64,000 nucleotides of DNA from Kocuria rosea. Its GTDB lineage: Bacteria > Actinomycetota > Actinomycetes > Actinomycetales > Micrococcaceae. The notes under the pieces were generated by a model, which was not told the DNA's origin, did no database searches, and saw only the letters and a program-made list of their open reading frames with translations. The stretch is from contig NZ_JAMBOG010000016.1 in NCBI RefSeq assembly GCF_023715525.1, positions 16,012 through 80,011 on the forward strand. The letters are read 5' to 3'. The stretch's first letter is position 1, and each line of letters opens with the position of its first letter. Both the position numbers and the translations under genes were made by a program. This document shows positions 45,359 to 56,770 of this stretch, piece by piece.

Positions 45359-45412
45359 TGACCGGGCGCCGCCGTCGTCCCCGTCCCCTCCAGAGCACCA
45401 GGTGATCCGCCC

Positions 45413-46033
45413 GTGACCTCCCGTCCCCCTGCCTCCCCCCGCCCGTCCCGCCGCAGCGTGCTCTCGCTCGCGGGCCTCGGCGTCCTCGGGCTCGCCCTCG
45501 CCGGGTGCGCCGAGGAGGACTCGCTGGCCCAGCAGGCGAACTCGGGCGACCAGAAGGGCTACATCGCCGGCGACGGCACCGTCTCCGAGTACCCGGCGGG
45601 GGAGCGGGGCGAGCCCGTGCAGTTCGAGGGCGCCCTCTTCGACGGCACCGCGCTCACCGCCGAGGACCTGCGCGGGAAGCCCGCCCTGCTGAACTTCTGG
45701 TACGCGGGCTGCGCCCCGTGCCGGGTCGAGGCCCCGGACCTCAAGGAGCTCGCCGAGCGCTTCGACGGCCAGGCCGCGTTCTACGGGGTGAACCTGCGCG
45801 ACGAGCGGGCCACCGCCGAGGCCTTCGAGCGCAACTTCGGGATCCCGTACCCGTCCTTCGAGGACAAGGACGGGGGCGTGCTCATGGCCCTCAGCGAGTT
45901 CGTGCCCCCGCAGGCCGTGCCGACCACGCTGGTGCTCGACGCCGAGGGGCGGGTGGCCGCCCGCATCCTCGGGGTCGCGGACCGCTCCGTGCTCGAGACC
46001 CTCCTCGAGGACACGGTGGCCGGGACGGCATGA
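45413..46033 (+). CDS. TlpA/ResA-type lipoprotein thiol:disulfide oxidoreductase
   Basis: A 206-aa lipoprotein. The Tat/Sec-like start SRRSVLSLAGLGVLGL leads to the lipobox LALAGC. The thioredoxin fold begins ALLNFWYAGCAPCRVEAPDL with the active site CAPC, and VPTTLVLDAEGRV supplies the cis-Pro. It should keep apocytochrome c haem-binding cysteines reduced on the outer face of the membrane, fed by CcdA. The GTG start follows AGGTGAT. Its stop overlaps the ccdA start by 4 nt (ATGA), and the order TlpA-CcdA-ResB-CcsB is the standard system II cytochrome c maturation operon. Confidence 0.93.
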   Translation: MTSRPPASPRPSRRSVLSLAGLGVLGLALAGCAEEDSLAQQANSGDQKGYIAGDGTVSEYPAGERGEPVQFEGALFDGTALTAEDLRGKPALLNFWYAGCAPCRVEAPDLKELAERFDGQAAFYGVNLRDERATAEAFERNFGIPYPSFEDKDGGVLMALSEFVPPQAVPTTLVLDAEGRVAARILGVADRSVLETLLEDTVAGTA

Positions 46034-46791
46034 CGGCCGGCAACCCCTTCGCCGAGATCGTCCTCGACGGGTCCCTGCTCGCCGCGCTGCCGGTGGCGCT
46101 GCTCGCCGGGCTCGTCTCCTTCGCGTCCCCGTGCGTGCTCCCGCTGGTGCCCGGCTACCTCGGCTACGTCACCGGGCTGACCGGCGCGGACCTGCAGGAG
46201 CAGCGCCGCGGTCGCGTGGTCGGCGGCATCCTGCTCTTCGTCCTCGGCTTCTCCGCCGTGTTCCTGCTGATGTCCGTGCTGCTGGCCCAGCTCGGCGCCT
46301 ACGCCTGGTTCCTGGGGCAGGGCTGGATCACCGTGGCCCTGGGCGGGCTCGTCGTGCTCATGGGCATCGTGTTCCTCGGCGGGTTCTCCTTCTTCCAGCG
46401 GGACCGCAAGATCGAGCGGCGCCCCCCGCCCGGACTGTGGGGCGCCCCCCTGCTCGGCGTCACCTTCGGGCTGGGCTGGGCGCCGTGCATCGGCCCGACC
46501 TTCGCCGCCGTGCAGGCCCTCGTCTACGTGGACGGCGCCTCGACCGGCAAGGCGGCCGTGCTCACGGTCGCCTACTGCCTGGGCCTGGGCGTGCCGTTCC
46601 TGCTCCTGGCCCTCGCCCTGCGCCGCGGCATGGGCTCCCTGGGCTTCTTCCGCCGGCACCGCCTCGCGATCCAGCGGGCGGGCGGGGGGCTGCTCGTCCT
46701 CGTGGGCCTGCTCATGATGACGGGCGCGTGGACCGCGTTCGTCTCCTGGGTCCAGGCCGAGCTCGTCACGGACTGGGTGATGCCGATCTGA
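46030..46791 (+). CDS. ccdA: Cytochrome c biogenesis protein CcdA
   Basis: A 253-aa protein with six transmembrane helices. The two redox cysteines are in FASPCVLPLVPGY and GLGWAPCIGPT, the hallmark of CcdA/DsbD. It carries electrons from cytoplasmic thioredoxin to the extracytoplasmic TlpA-type protein encoded immediately upstream, whose stop codon overlaps its ATG. The length and motifs are normal. resB begins 44 nt downstream. Confidence 0.95.
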   Translation: MTAGNPFAEIVLDGSLLAALPVALLAGLVSFASPCVLPLVPGYLGYVTGLTGADLQEQRRGRVVGGILLFVLGFSAVFLLMSVLLAQLGAYAWFLGQGWITVALGGLVVLMGIVFLGGFSFFQRDRKIERRPPPGLWGAPLLGVTFGLGWAPCIGPTFAAVQALVYVDGASTGKAAVLTVAYCLGLGVPFLLLALALRRGMGSLGFFRRHRLAIQRAGGGLLVLVGLLMMTGAWTAFVSWVQAELVTDWVMPI

Positions 46792-46835
46792 GCACCTCCG
46801 AGCCCCGCCCCGTCACCGACAACCGAAAGGCCGGC

Positions 46836-48599
<1,764 letters not shown>

Positions 48600-48611
48600 G
48601 AGGATAGGGCC

Positions 48612-49652
48612 ATGCCCGTCAACGAGACCCTCGGCACCTGGAGCGAGCTGTTCATGCTCCTGGCCGCCATGACCTATCTGGTGAGCTTCGTGGCCTTCGC
48701 CTGGGACATGGCGTCCCACTCCAAGTCCCTGCGCCCGGCCGGGCGGGGCGGGGAGGCCGAGCTCGTGGGCGCCGCCGCGTCCGGTGCCGCCGGGACCGGT
48801 GCCGCCGGGGCCGCGGGGAGCGGGTTCCGCACGACCGGCGGGTCGCGGCTGTCCGGGCACGTCGCCGACGCCGAGATGCGCTACACGGGCGAGCGCCGTC
48901 CCGCGGCCCGCGTGGCCGTGGCCGTCATGGTCCTGGCCTTCGCCGTCCACGCCGCCGCGGTGGTCAGCCGCGCGATCGCCGCCGGGCGCGTGCCCTGGGG
49001 CAACATGTACGAGTTCTGCACCACGGGCGCCCTGGTCGTGGCCGGGGTGTACCTGCTGTCCCTGCTCGCCCGGGACCTGCGCTTCGTCGGCACCCTCGTG
49101 TCCGGGCTCGTGGTGATCATGCTGTGCGCGGCGACCATCGGCTTCCCCACCCCGGTGGGCCCGCTGCAGCCGGCGCTGCAGTCCTGGTGGCTCGTGATCC
49201 ACGTGTCCATCGCCGTGGCCGCCTCCGGGGTCTTCACCATCACCTTCGCCATGGCCGTCCTGCAGCTGCTGCAGGCCCGGCGGGAGAAGGCGATCCTGGC
49301 CGGCGAGACGCCCGGGATGGCGTTCCTCGGCATGGTCCCCTCCTCCCAGGCGCTCGAGAACCTGTCCTTCCGGCTCAACGCGGTCGGCTTCGCCTTCTGG
49401 ACCTTCACCCTCGCCGCCGGCGCGATCTGGGCCGAGCAGGCGTGGGGCCGCTACTGGGGCTGGGACACCAAGGAGGTGTGGACCTTCGTGATCTGGGTGG
49501 TCTACGCCGCGTACATGCACGCCCGGGCCACCCGCGGGTGGAGCGGCAACCGCTCGGCGTGGCTGTCGATCGTCGGCTACCTCTGCGTGATCTTCAACTT
49601 TGCCGTGGTCAACACGGTCTTCTCCGGCCTGCACTCCTACTCCGGGCTCTGA
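48612..49652 (+). CDS. ccsB: Cytochrome c synthase CcsB/CcsA
   Basis: A 346-aa polytopic membrane protein that attaches haem to cytochrome c. The tryptophan-rich WWD motif is present as AWGRYWGWDTKEVWTF, and conserved histidines lie in the flanking helices (WWLVIHVSI, YMHARATRGW). Between the first two helices is an Ala/Gly-rich low-complexity loop of about 25 residues. GAGAGG precedes the ATG. It closes the four-gene maturation set and is followed by a very strong terminator. Confidence 0.94.
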   Translation: MPVNETLGTWSELFMLLAAMTYLVSFVAFAWDMASHSKSLRPAGRGGEAELVGAAASGAAGTGAAGAAGSGFRTTGGSRLSGHVADAEMRYTGERRPAARVAVAVMVLAFAVHAAAVVSRAIAAGRVPWGNMYEFCTTGALVVAGVYLLSLLARDLRFVGTLVSGLVVIMLCAATIGFPTPVGPLQPALQSWWLVIHVSIAVAASGVFTITFAMAVLQLLQARREKAILAGETPGMAFLGMVPSSQALENLSFRLNAVGFAFWTFTLAAGAIWAEQAWGRYWGWDTKEVWTFVIWVVYAAYMHARATRGWSGNRSAWLSIVGYLCVIFNFAVVNTVFSGLHSYSGL

Positions 49653-49687
49653 GACCCAGGACCCAGGACGGTCCCGACGACGGTCCC

Positions 49688-49731
49688 ACGACGAACGGCC
49701 CGCACCGGCATCGGTGCGGGCCGTTCGTCGT
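49688..49731. terminator. Perfect 20-bp bidirectional terminator
   Basis: Exact 20-bp arms at 49688-49707 and 49712-49731 are joined by a GCAT loop, in the gap between convergent ccsB and the PLDc_N gene. Confidence 0.9.
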
Positions 49732-49785
49732 CGGTAGCGGGGCGGGGCCGGGGACCCGCGGGGCCGGCCGGGGTGCGCGGGGCGC

Positions 49786-50286
49786 TCAGTCGCGCGGCGG
49801 GCGCTCCGTCCCGGGCGCGTCGCCCGGGAGGCCGTCGGGGTGCCCGGAGGAGCCGTCCGCGGGGTTCTCCCCGGGCCGGTCCACCCGCTGCTTGCCCTGC
49901 GTCCCCTTCCCCTGCTTCCCGGTGCTGCCCGTGCTGCCGGCCGCACCGGGACCACCCTCCCGCTCCAGCTGCTCCTCCCAGCGCCGCAGCTTCTCGGCCT
50001 GCTCCTGCTGCCGGCGCCGCTCCTCGAGGTTGCGCAGGAACTGGGGGTCGTCGTCGGGACCCTTGGCGCGCGCGGTCCGTCCGCCGTCGGGGGTGCCCTT
50101 GGGGCGCCCGAGGAACAGCCACAGCAGCGCTCCGATCAGGGGCAGGAGGAGGATCACGACGATCCACCCGCCCTTGCGCAGTCCCCGCATCTCGGTGCTG
50201 TCGGTGCGGGCGCACTCGATGAGGGAGTAGACGATGACGCCGACCGCCAAGGCGGCGGTGCCGATGATGAGAATCGCTCGACCCAT
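49786..50286 (-). CDS. PLDc_N-type small membrane protein with long disordered tail
   Basis: A 166-aa protein. Two hydrophobic helices (about residues 3-24 and 39-60) flank a loop, and the second contains GGWIVVILLLPLIGALLWLFLGRP, the PLDc_N (phospholipase D N-terminal-like) pattern. No phospholipase catalytic domain follows. Instead there is a Lys/Glu coiled region (about residues 80-110) and a Gly/Pro-rich tail. Function unknown. The ATG lies 7 nt after TAGGAT on the minus strand (leaderless type). It is divergent from the DUF4229 gene. Confidence 0.87.
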   Translation of the reverse strand: MGRAILIIGTAALAVGVIVYSLIECARTDSTEMRGLRKGGWIVVILLLPLIGALLWLFLGRPKGTPDGGRTARAKGPDDDPQFLRNLEERRRQQEQAEKLRRWEEQLEREGGPGAAGSTGSTGKQGKGTQGKQRVDRPGENPADGSSGHPDGLPGDAPGTERPPRD

Positions 50287-50293
50287 GCCGACA

Positions 50294-50299
50294 ATCCTA
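50294..50299 (-). promoter_or_regulatory. -10 element of the PLDc_N gene
   Basis: TAGGAT on the minus strand ends 7 nt before the ATG at 50286. Confidence 0.5.
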
Positions 50300-50348
50300 G
50301 GGGAGCAGCCTGGACATCAGCCCGGCGACTCCTCCCAGGTGGGCTCAG

Positions 50349-50354
50349 TAGACT
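50349..50354 (+). promoter_or_regulatory. -10 element of the DUF4229 gene
   Basis: TAGACT ends 6 nt before the GTG at 50361, with no ribosome site between. Confidence 0.55.
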
Positions 50355-50360
50355 GGGCGG

Positions 50361-50648
50361 GTGAATTTCCTCAAGTACTCGCTGCTGCGGCTCGTCGTCC
50401 TCGTGCTGGCCTTCCTGCTGTGCCTGTGGCTGGGCGTGGGGATCGTCCTGTCCGGGATCGCCGCCGTGGTGGTCTCCTTCGCGGTCTCCTACCTCTTCTT
50501 CCCGCGGCTGCACACCGCGGCCGGCGAGGAGTTCCACCGCTGGACCGCCCGCGCCCCCCGGCCGCAGAACCGGGTGGCCCTCGAGGACCAGGCCGTCGAG
50601 GACGCCTACGTGGACCGGAAGCTGCGCGAGGACGGCCGCGAGCTCTGA
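50361..50648 (+). CDS. DUF4229-type small membrane protein
   Basis: A 95-aa protein with two membrane helices (about residues 6-27 and 28-48) followed by a polar C-terminal half, FPRLHTAAGEEFHRWTARAP, then an acidic/basic segment. The pattern fits DUF4229, a small family common next to menaquinone genes in actinobacteria. Function unknown. The GTG start lies 6 nt after TAGACT. It converges on menA with a gap of about 21 nt. Confidence 0.82.
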   Translation: MNFLKYSLLRLVVLVLAFLLCLWLGVGIVLSGIAAVVVSFAVSYLFFPRLHTAAGEEFHRWTARAPRPQNRVALEDQAVEDAYVDRKLREDGREL

Positions 50649-50669
50649 GCCCGGGGCCTCAGCGGCGGG

Positions 50670-51551
50670 TCACAGCCACTGCCGCAGCAGCACCGCCAGC
50701 AGGAACAGCGCCGCCCAGCCGACGTTGAGCACCCCGCACTGCTTGAGCACGGGGATCAGCCGGCGCCGGTCCCGGACCCGCAGCACCGTCGCGACCGGCG
50801 CCCACGCCGCCGGGGCGAGCAGCAGCACGATCAGCATCCACGGGTTGTAGGGCGCCAGGAACAGCACGAGCAGCAGCGCCACGGTGACCTCGGCCGCGAA
50901 CACCACGCGGGCCAGCGGGTCGCCCAGCCGCACGGCCAGGGTCAGCTTCCCGGCCTCCCGGTCCGTGGGCAGGTCCCGGAGGTTGTTGGCCATCAGCAGC
51001 GCGCAGGCGATCAGCCCCGTGGACAGGGCCCCGATCCAGGCCTCGAGGTTGAGGGTCCCCGCCTGGGTGAGGGTCGTGCCGAGCACGGCCACGAGCCCGA
51101 AGTAGACGAAGACGAAGAGGTCGCCCAGGCCCAGGTAGCCGTAGGGCGTGCGGCCCCCGGTGTAGCCCCAGGCCGCGAGCACCGCGGAGAGGCCGACCGG
51201 GATGAACCACCACTGCCGGCTCAGCAGCACCAGCAGCGCCCCGGCGACCGCGGCCAGGCCGAAGCACACCAGCGCCGCGGCCTTGACCTGCCCGGGCCGG
51301 GCGGCGCCCGAGCCCGTGAGGCGCAGCGGGCCGACGCGGTGGTCGTCGGTGCCCTTGATCCCGTCGGAGTAGTCGTTGGCGTAGTTCACGCCGATCTGCA
51401 GGAACAGGGCCACCAGCAGGGCCAGCAGCGCACGGACGGGCTCGAAGGAGTGCAGCGCCTGCGCGGCGGCGGATCCGGCCAGGACCGGGGCCAGGGCCAT
51501 GGGCAGGGTCCTCAGCCGGGCCCCCTCGATCCACTGTGCGGGCGTGGCCAC
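50670..51551 (-). CDS. menA: 1,4-dihydroxy-2-naphthoate polyprenyltransferase
   Basis: A 293-aa UbiA-family membrane prenyltransferase making demethylmenaquinone. The first Asp-rich motif is in NYANDYSDGIKGTDD and the second in NNLRDLPTDREAGK; about eight or nine helices surround them. The GTG start follows GGAGGTAGCCC, a clear ribosome site. It lies 114 nt downstream of menE on the same strand, so menB-menE-menA may be co-transcribed. Confidence 0.95.
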   Translation of the reverse strand: MATPAQWIEGARLRTLPMALAPVLAGSAAAQALHSFEPVRALLALLVALFLQIGVNYANDYSDGIKGTDDHRVGPLRLTGSGAARPGQVKAAALVCFGLAAVAGALLVLLSRQWWFIPVGLSAVLAAWGYTGGRTPYGYLGLGDLFVFVYFGLVAVLGTTLTQAGTLNLEAWIGALSTGLIACALLMANNLRDLPTDREAGKLTLAVRLGDPLARVVFAAEVTVALLLVLFLAPYNPWMLIVLLLAPAAWAPVATVLRVRDRRRLIPVLKQCGVLNVGWAALFLLAVLLRQWL

Positions 51552-51665
51552 GGGCTACCTCCGGGGAGACGACGGGAAGACGGCGGCGGACGCCGCGCGC
51601 GGGACGGGGCCCGCCGCGGGGGAGCGGGCGGGGATCATTGTGTCACGCCCCCGCCGGGCCCCCGC

Positions 51666-52823
<1,158 letters not shown>

Positions 52824-52834
52824 GGCGGCACTTC

Positions 52835-53806
52835 CTAGAAGTAGTAGGGGAAGCCCGACCAGTCGGGCTCGCGCTTGCCCAGGAACGCGTCGCGGCCCTC
52901 GACGGCCTCGTCGGTCATGTACGCCATGCGGGTCGCCTCGCCGGCGAAGACCTGCTGGCCGACCATGCCGTCGTCGGGCAGGTTGAACGCGAACTTCAGC
53001 ATCCGGATCGCCTGCGGCGACTGGCGGGCGACGTCCTGGGCGTAGCCGATCGCCGCGGCCTCGAGCTCGGCGTGGTCGACGACCTCGTTGACGGCGCCCA
53101 TCTGCCGCATCCGCTCGGCGTCGTACTCGCGGGCCAGGAAGAAGATCTCGCGGGCGGCCTTCTGGCCCACCTGGCGGGCGAGCAGCGCGGAGCCGTAGCC
53201 GGCGTCGAAGGAGCCCACGGTGGCGTCGGTCTGCTTGAACCTCCCGTGCTCGCGCGAGGCGATCGTGAGGTCGCAGACCACGTGCAGGGAGTGCCCGCCG
53301 CCGGCGGCCCAGCCGGAGACGGCCGCGATGACGACCTTGGGCATCGTGCGGATCAGCCGCTGCACCTCGAGGATGTGCAGCCGCCCGGCGCGGGCCGGGT
53401 CGATGGTCTCGGCGGTCTCGCCCTGCGCGTAGCGGTAGCCGTCGCGGCCGCGGATCCGCTGGTCCCCGCCGGAGCAGAAGGCCCAGCCGCCGTCCTTGGC
53501 GGAGGGGCCGTTGCCGGTGAGGATCACCGCGCCCACGTCCGAGCTCATCCGGGCGTGGTCGAGCGTGCGGTAGAGCTCGTCGACGGTGGAGGGGCGGAAG
53601 GCGTTGCGCACCTCCGGCCGGTCGAAGGCGATCCGCACCCACGGGAGGTCGCGCACCACGGCGCCGCTGCCGTCGCGCTCCACGCCGCGGTGGTAGGTGA
53701 TGTCCTGCAGGTCCGCGAAGCCCTCGACCGCCCGCCACCGGGTCGGGTCGAAGATCTCGGAGACGCGCTCGGGCAGGTCGGTGGGGTGCTGTGCCGGTTC
53801 GCTCAC
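52835..53806 (-). CDS. menB: 1,4-dihydroxy-2-naphthoyl-CoA synthase
   Basis: A 323-aa crotonase-fold enzyme that closes the naphthoquinone ring. It shows RPEVRNAFRPSTVDEL, WAFCSGGDQRIRG (oxyanion hole), SGWAAGGGHSLHVVCDLTIAS and SFDAGYGSALLARQVGQKAAREIFF. The ending DWSGFPYYF is characteristic of MenB. The GTG start lies 7 nt after TAGACT on the minus strand, so transcription of menB-menE(-menA) probably begins here. It is divergent from the hrpB gene. Confidence 0.95.
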   Translation of the reverse strand: MSEPAQHPTDLPERVSEIFDPTRWRAVEGFADLQDITYHRGVERDGSGAVVRDLPWVRIAFDRPEVRNAFRPSTVDELYRTLDHARMSSDVGAVILTGNGPSAKDGGWAFCSGGDQRIRGRDGYRYAQGETAETIDPARAGRLHILEVQRLIRTMPKVVIAAVSGWAAGGGHSLHVVCDLTIASREHGRFKQTDATVGSFDAGYGSALLARQVGQKAAREIFFLAREYDAERMRQMGAVNEVVDHAELEAAAIGYAQDVARQSPQAIRMLKFAFNLPDDGMVGQQVFAGEATRMAYMTDEAVEGRDAFLGKREPDWSGFPYYF

Positions 53807-53813
53807 GCCTCCG

Positions 53814-53819
53814 AGTCTA
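53814..53819 (-). promoter_or_regulatory. -10 element of menB
   Basis: TAGACT on the minus strand ends 7 nt before the GTG at 53806. The intervening CGGAGGC could also act as a ribosome site. Confidence 0.5.
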
Positions 53820-53898
53820 CGTCGGGCCCCCGCGCGGCCCGCGGGCGCCGGCGGAGTCCCGGCACCGGGGCTCCCACGGCCGGTGAGAGACTGGGAGG

Positions 53899-56499
53899 GT
53901 GAACCCCGCCCCCTTCGACCTGTCCCGGATCGGCGCCGGGCTGCCCGTCGCCGCGGTGACCGGCGAGCTGCGCGCGGCCCTGGCCGGCGGGGTCGCGGTC
54001 GTGCAGGCGCCGCCGGGCAGCGGCAAGACCACGCTCGTGCCGCCCCTCGTGGCCGGGCACCTGCACGACCGCTCCGGGGACGGACCCCCGGCCCGCGTCG
54101 TGGTCACCCAGCCCCGCCGGGTCGCCGCCCGCGCCGCGGCCCGCCGGCTGGCGCACCTGAGCGGCACCCGGGTCGGCGAGCTCGTGGGCCACACCGTGCG
54201 CGGGGACCGCCGCGCGGGGCCGCGCACGCTCGTCGAGTTCGTCACGCCCGGGGTCCTGCTGCGCCGCCTGCTGGAGGACCCGGAGCTGACCGGGACCGGC
54301 GCCGTCGTCCTCGACGAGGTCCACGAGCGCGGCCTCGAGTCGGACCTGCTGGTCGGCATGCTCGCCGAGGTGCGCCAGCTGCGGGAGGACCTCGTGCTCG
54401 TCGCGATGTCCGCGACGCTCGACGCGCCCCGGTTCGCGGGCCTGCTCGGCGACGGCGCCCCCGCCCCCGTCGTCGACTGCCCCGCGGCCCTGCATCCGCT
54501 CGCCGTGCACTGGGCCTCGGCGCCGGGGCGCCGCACGGACGAGCGCGGCGTGACCCGGGAGTTCCTCGACCACGTCGCCCGCACGGCGGCGTCCGCCCAC
54601 GCGCAGGCCCTGGCCCGGGACGCGGCCACGGACGCGCTCGTGTTCGTCCCCGGCGCCTGGGAGGTCGCCCAGGTCGCCCGGCGGCTGCGGGAACGGCACC
54701 GCGGCGTCGAGGTGGTCGAGCTGCACGGGCGGGTCGGGCCCGCCGAGCAGGACCGCGCGACCGCCGGGCGGGGCCCCGGGGACCCGCCCCGCGTCGTGGT
54801 CGCCACGTCCCTGGCCGAGTCCTCCCTCACGGTGCCGGGCGTGCGCCTCGTCGTGGACTCCGGGCTGTCCCGGGAGCCCCGCCGCGACGCCGGCCGCGGC
54901 ATGACCGGCCTCGTCACGGTGGCCGCCTCGCGCGCGTCGGCCGAGCAGCGCGCGGGCCGCGCGGCCCGCCTGGGCCCCGGGGAGGTCGTGCGCTGCTACG
55001 ACGAGCGGACCTGGGCCGCCATGCCCGCCCACCTCACCCCCGAGCTCGCCGCCGCCGACCTCACGGGCGCGGCCCTGCTGCTCGCCTGCTGGGGCGCTCC
55101 CGGCGGGCGGGGGATGGCCCTGCCCGACCCGCTGCCCCCCGCGGCCCTGGCCGAGGCGGTCGCGGTCCTGCACGGGCTCGGGGCCCTCGACGCGCAGGGC
55201 CGGGCCACCGCCACCGGGCGGCTGCTCGCGACGGTGCCCGTGGACCCCCGCCTGGCCCGCGGCCTGCTCGACGGCGCCCGCCTCGTCGGGGCCCGCCCCG
55301 CGGCCGAGGTCGTCGCCATGGTCTCGGACGACCACCGCCCGCCCGGCGGGGACCTGTCCCGGCTGCTCGGCGACCTGCGCGCCGGCCGGGCCCCGGACGC
55401 CCGCCGCTGGGCCGAGGAGGCACGCCGCCTCGAGGGGATCGCGGCGGGGCTGCTGCGCTCCGGGCGCCCCGCACCCGGGACCGCCGCACCCACCGGCGGG
55501 AACGGGGTGCCGGGGGACGCGGTGGTGGGCGCCGTCGTGGCCCTCGCCCTGCCCGAGCGGATCGCCCGCCGGGCCGGGGACAGCTGGCTGCTCGTCTCGG
55601 GCACCCGCGCCGGGCTGCCCGCCGGCAGCGCCCTCGCCGGCCACGAGTGGCTGGCGGTCGCCGACGTCACGCGGGCCGGTGGGGCGGCGGCCGCCGGCAC
55701 CGGCGCGGTGGTCCGCGCCGCGGCGCCCCTCGACCGGGCCCTGGCCGAGCAGTGCGCCGAGCACCTGCTCACCGACGAGGTGCGCGCGCGCTTCGACGGC
55801 GACCGGGTCACCGCCCGCCGGGTCCGGGCGCTGGGGGCGGTCGAGCTCTCCGCCACCCCCGTGCGCGCTCCGCGGGAGGCCGCCCGCGCCGCCGTGCGGG
55901 CCGCGCTCGCCGAGCACGGCACCGGCCTCGTCGGCTGGTCGGACGCGGCCGAGGGGCTGCGCCGCCGGCTGGGCCTGCTCCACCACCACCTCGGCGCGCC
56001 GTGGCCCGACGTCTCCGAGGCCGCCCTCGCCGCCCGGCTCGAGGAGTGGCTCGCCCCGGAGCTCGACGCGCTCGCCGGCGGCGCCCGCACCGCCGGCGTC
56101 GACCTCACCGCGCCCCTGCGCCGGCTGCTCCCGTGGCCGCAGGCCGGGCGGCTCGACGAGCTCGCCCCGGAGCGCCTGGCCGTCGCCAGCGGTTCGCGGG
56201 TGCGGATCGCCTATCCGCCCGCCGACGACCCGGGCCGGCGGCCGGTGGTCAGCGTCAAGCTCCAGGAGTGCTTCGGCTGGGCGGCGTCGCCCACGGTCGC
56301 GGACGGGCGCGTGCCGATCCTCTTCCACCTGCTCTCCCCCGCGGGGCGCCCGCTCGCGGTCACCGACGACCTCGCCTCCTTCTGGTCGGGCCCCTACGCC
56401 CAGGTCCGCGCCGAGATGCGGGGGCGCTACCCGAAGCACCCCTGGCCCGAGGACCCGTGGACGGCGCGCGCGACCGCCAGGACCGCGCGCCGGGCCTGA
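53899..56499 (+). CDS. hrpB: ATP-dependent RNA helicase HrpB
   Basis: An 866-aa DExH helicase. Motif I is QAPPGSGKTTLVP, II LDEVHERGLESDLL (DEVH), III AMSATLDA, and later VVATSLAESSLTVPGV and ASAEQRAGRAARLGPGEVVR (motif VI). The C-terminal HrpB-specific part ends LLSPAGRPLAVTDDLASFW and RYPKHPWPEDPW, which is diagnostic. The role is poorly defined (RNA processing). The GTG start lies 6 nt after GAGACT. It is divergent from menB. Confidence 0.94.
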   Translation: MNPAPFDLSRIGAGLPVAAVTGELRAALAGGVAVVQAPPGSGKTTLVPPLVAGHLHDRSGDGPPARVVVTQPRRVAARAAARRLAHLSGTRVGELVGHTVRGDRRAGPRTLVEFVTPGVLLRRLLEDPELTGTGAVVLDEVHERGLESDLLVGMLAEVRQLREDLVLVAMSATLDAPRFAGLLGDGAPAPVVDCPAALHPLAVHWASAPGRRTDERGVTREFLDHVARTAASAHAQALARDAATDALVFVPGAWEVAQVARRLRERHRGVEVVELHGRVGPAEQDRATAGRGPGDPPRVVVATSLAESSLTVPGVRLVVDSGLSREPRRDAGRGMTGLVTVAASRASAEQRAGRAARLGPGEVVRCYDERTWAAMPAHLTPELAAADLTGAALLLACWGAPGGRGMALPDPLPPAALAEAVAVLHGLGALDAQGRATATGRLLATVPVDPRLARGLLDGARLVGARPAAEVVAMVSDDHRPPGGDLSRLLGDLRAGRAPDARRWAEEARRLEGIAAGLLRSGRPAPGTAAPTGGNGVPGDAVVGAVVALALPERIARRAGDSWLLVSGTRAGLPAGSALAGHEWLAVADVTRAGGAAAAGTGAVVRAAAPLDRALAEQCAEHLLTDEVRARFDGDRVTARRVRALGAVELSATPVRAPREAARAAVRAALAEHGTGLVGWSDAAEGLRRRLGLLHHHLGAPWPDVSEAALAARLEEWLAPELDALAGGARTAGVDLTAPLRRLLPWPQAGRLDELAPERLAVASGSRVRIAYPPADDPGRRPVVSVKLQECFGWAASPTVADGRVPILFHLLSPAGRPLAVTDDLASFWSGPYAQVRAEMRGRYPKHPWPEDPWTARATARTARRA

Positions 56500-56770
56500 C
56501 GCGGCCGGGCCCGGTGGTGCCCGGCTGTGATCCACGTTACGATGAGGTCACCGCACCTGCCGAGCGCGCTGATCCAGCACGCACGGGACCGGCCCGCCCA
56601 CCTCGCGGTCCCCGGTCCCGGGGCATGGACCGCACGGCCCCGCGACGCGATCGTTCCCGCGGGCCCGGGCCCGGTCACGGTTCCGCCGGAGGACACCCGC
56701 CCCTGACCGGGTGCCCCGGCACGCTCCTGCACTGCTGCGCGCAGCGCCACACGGAAATGGGTACGCACTC
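56500..56770 (+). other. 271-nt leader/intergenic region before the CitE-like gene
   Basis: A TACGAT at 56538-56543 could be a -10 box, giving a leader of roughly 220 nt. A frame from GTG 56527 to TGA 56706 (59 codons) exists but uses several A- or T-ending codons, so I do not call it. I see no recognised riboswitch. GGAAATGGG before the ATG is a poor ribosome site. Confidence 0.4.

Noticed and set aside
56527..56706. A 59-codon frame before the CitE-like gene
   Set aside because: It uses several A- and T-ending codons, unlike real genes here, and has no good ribosome site.
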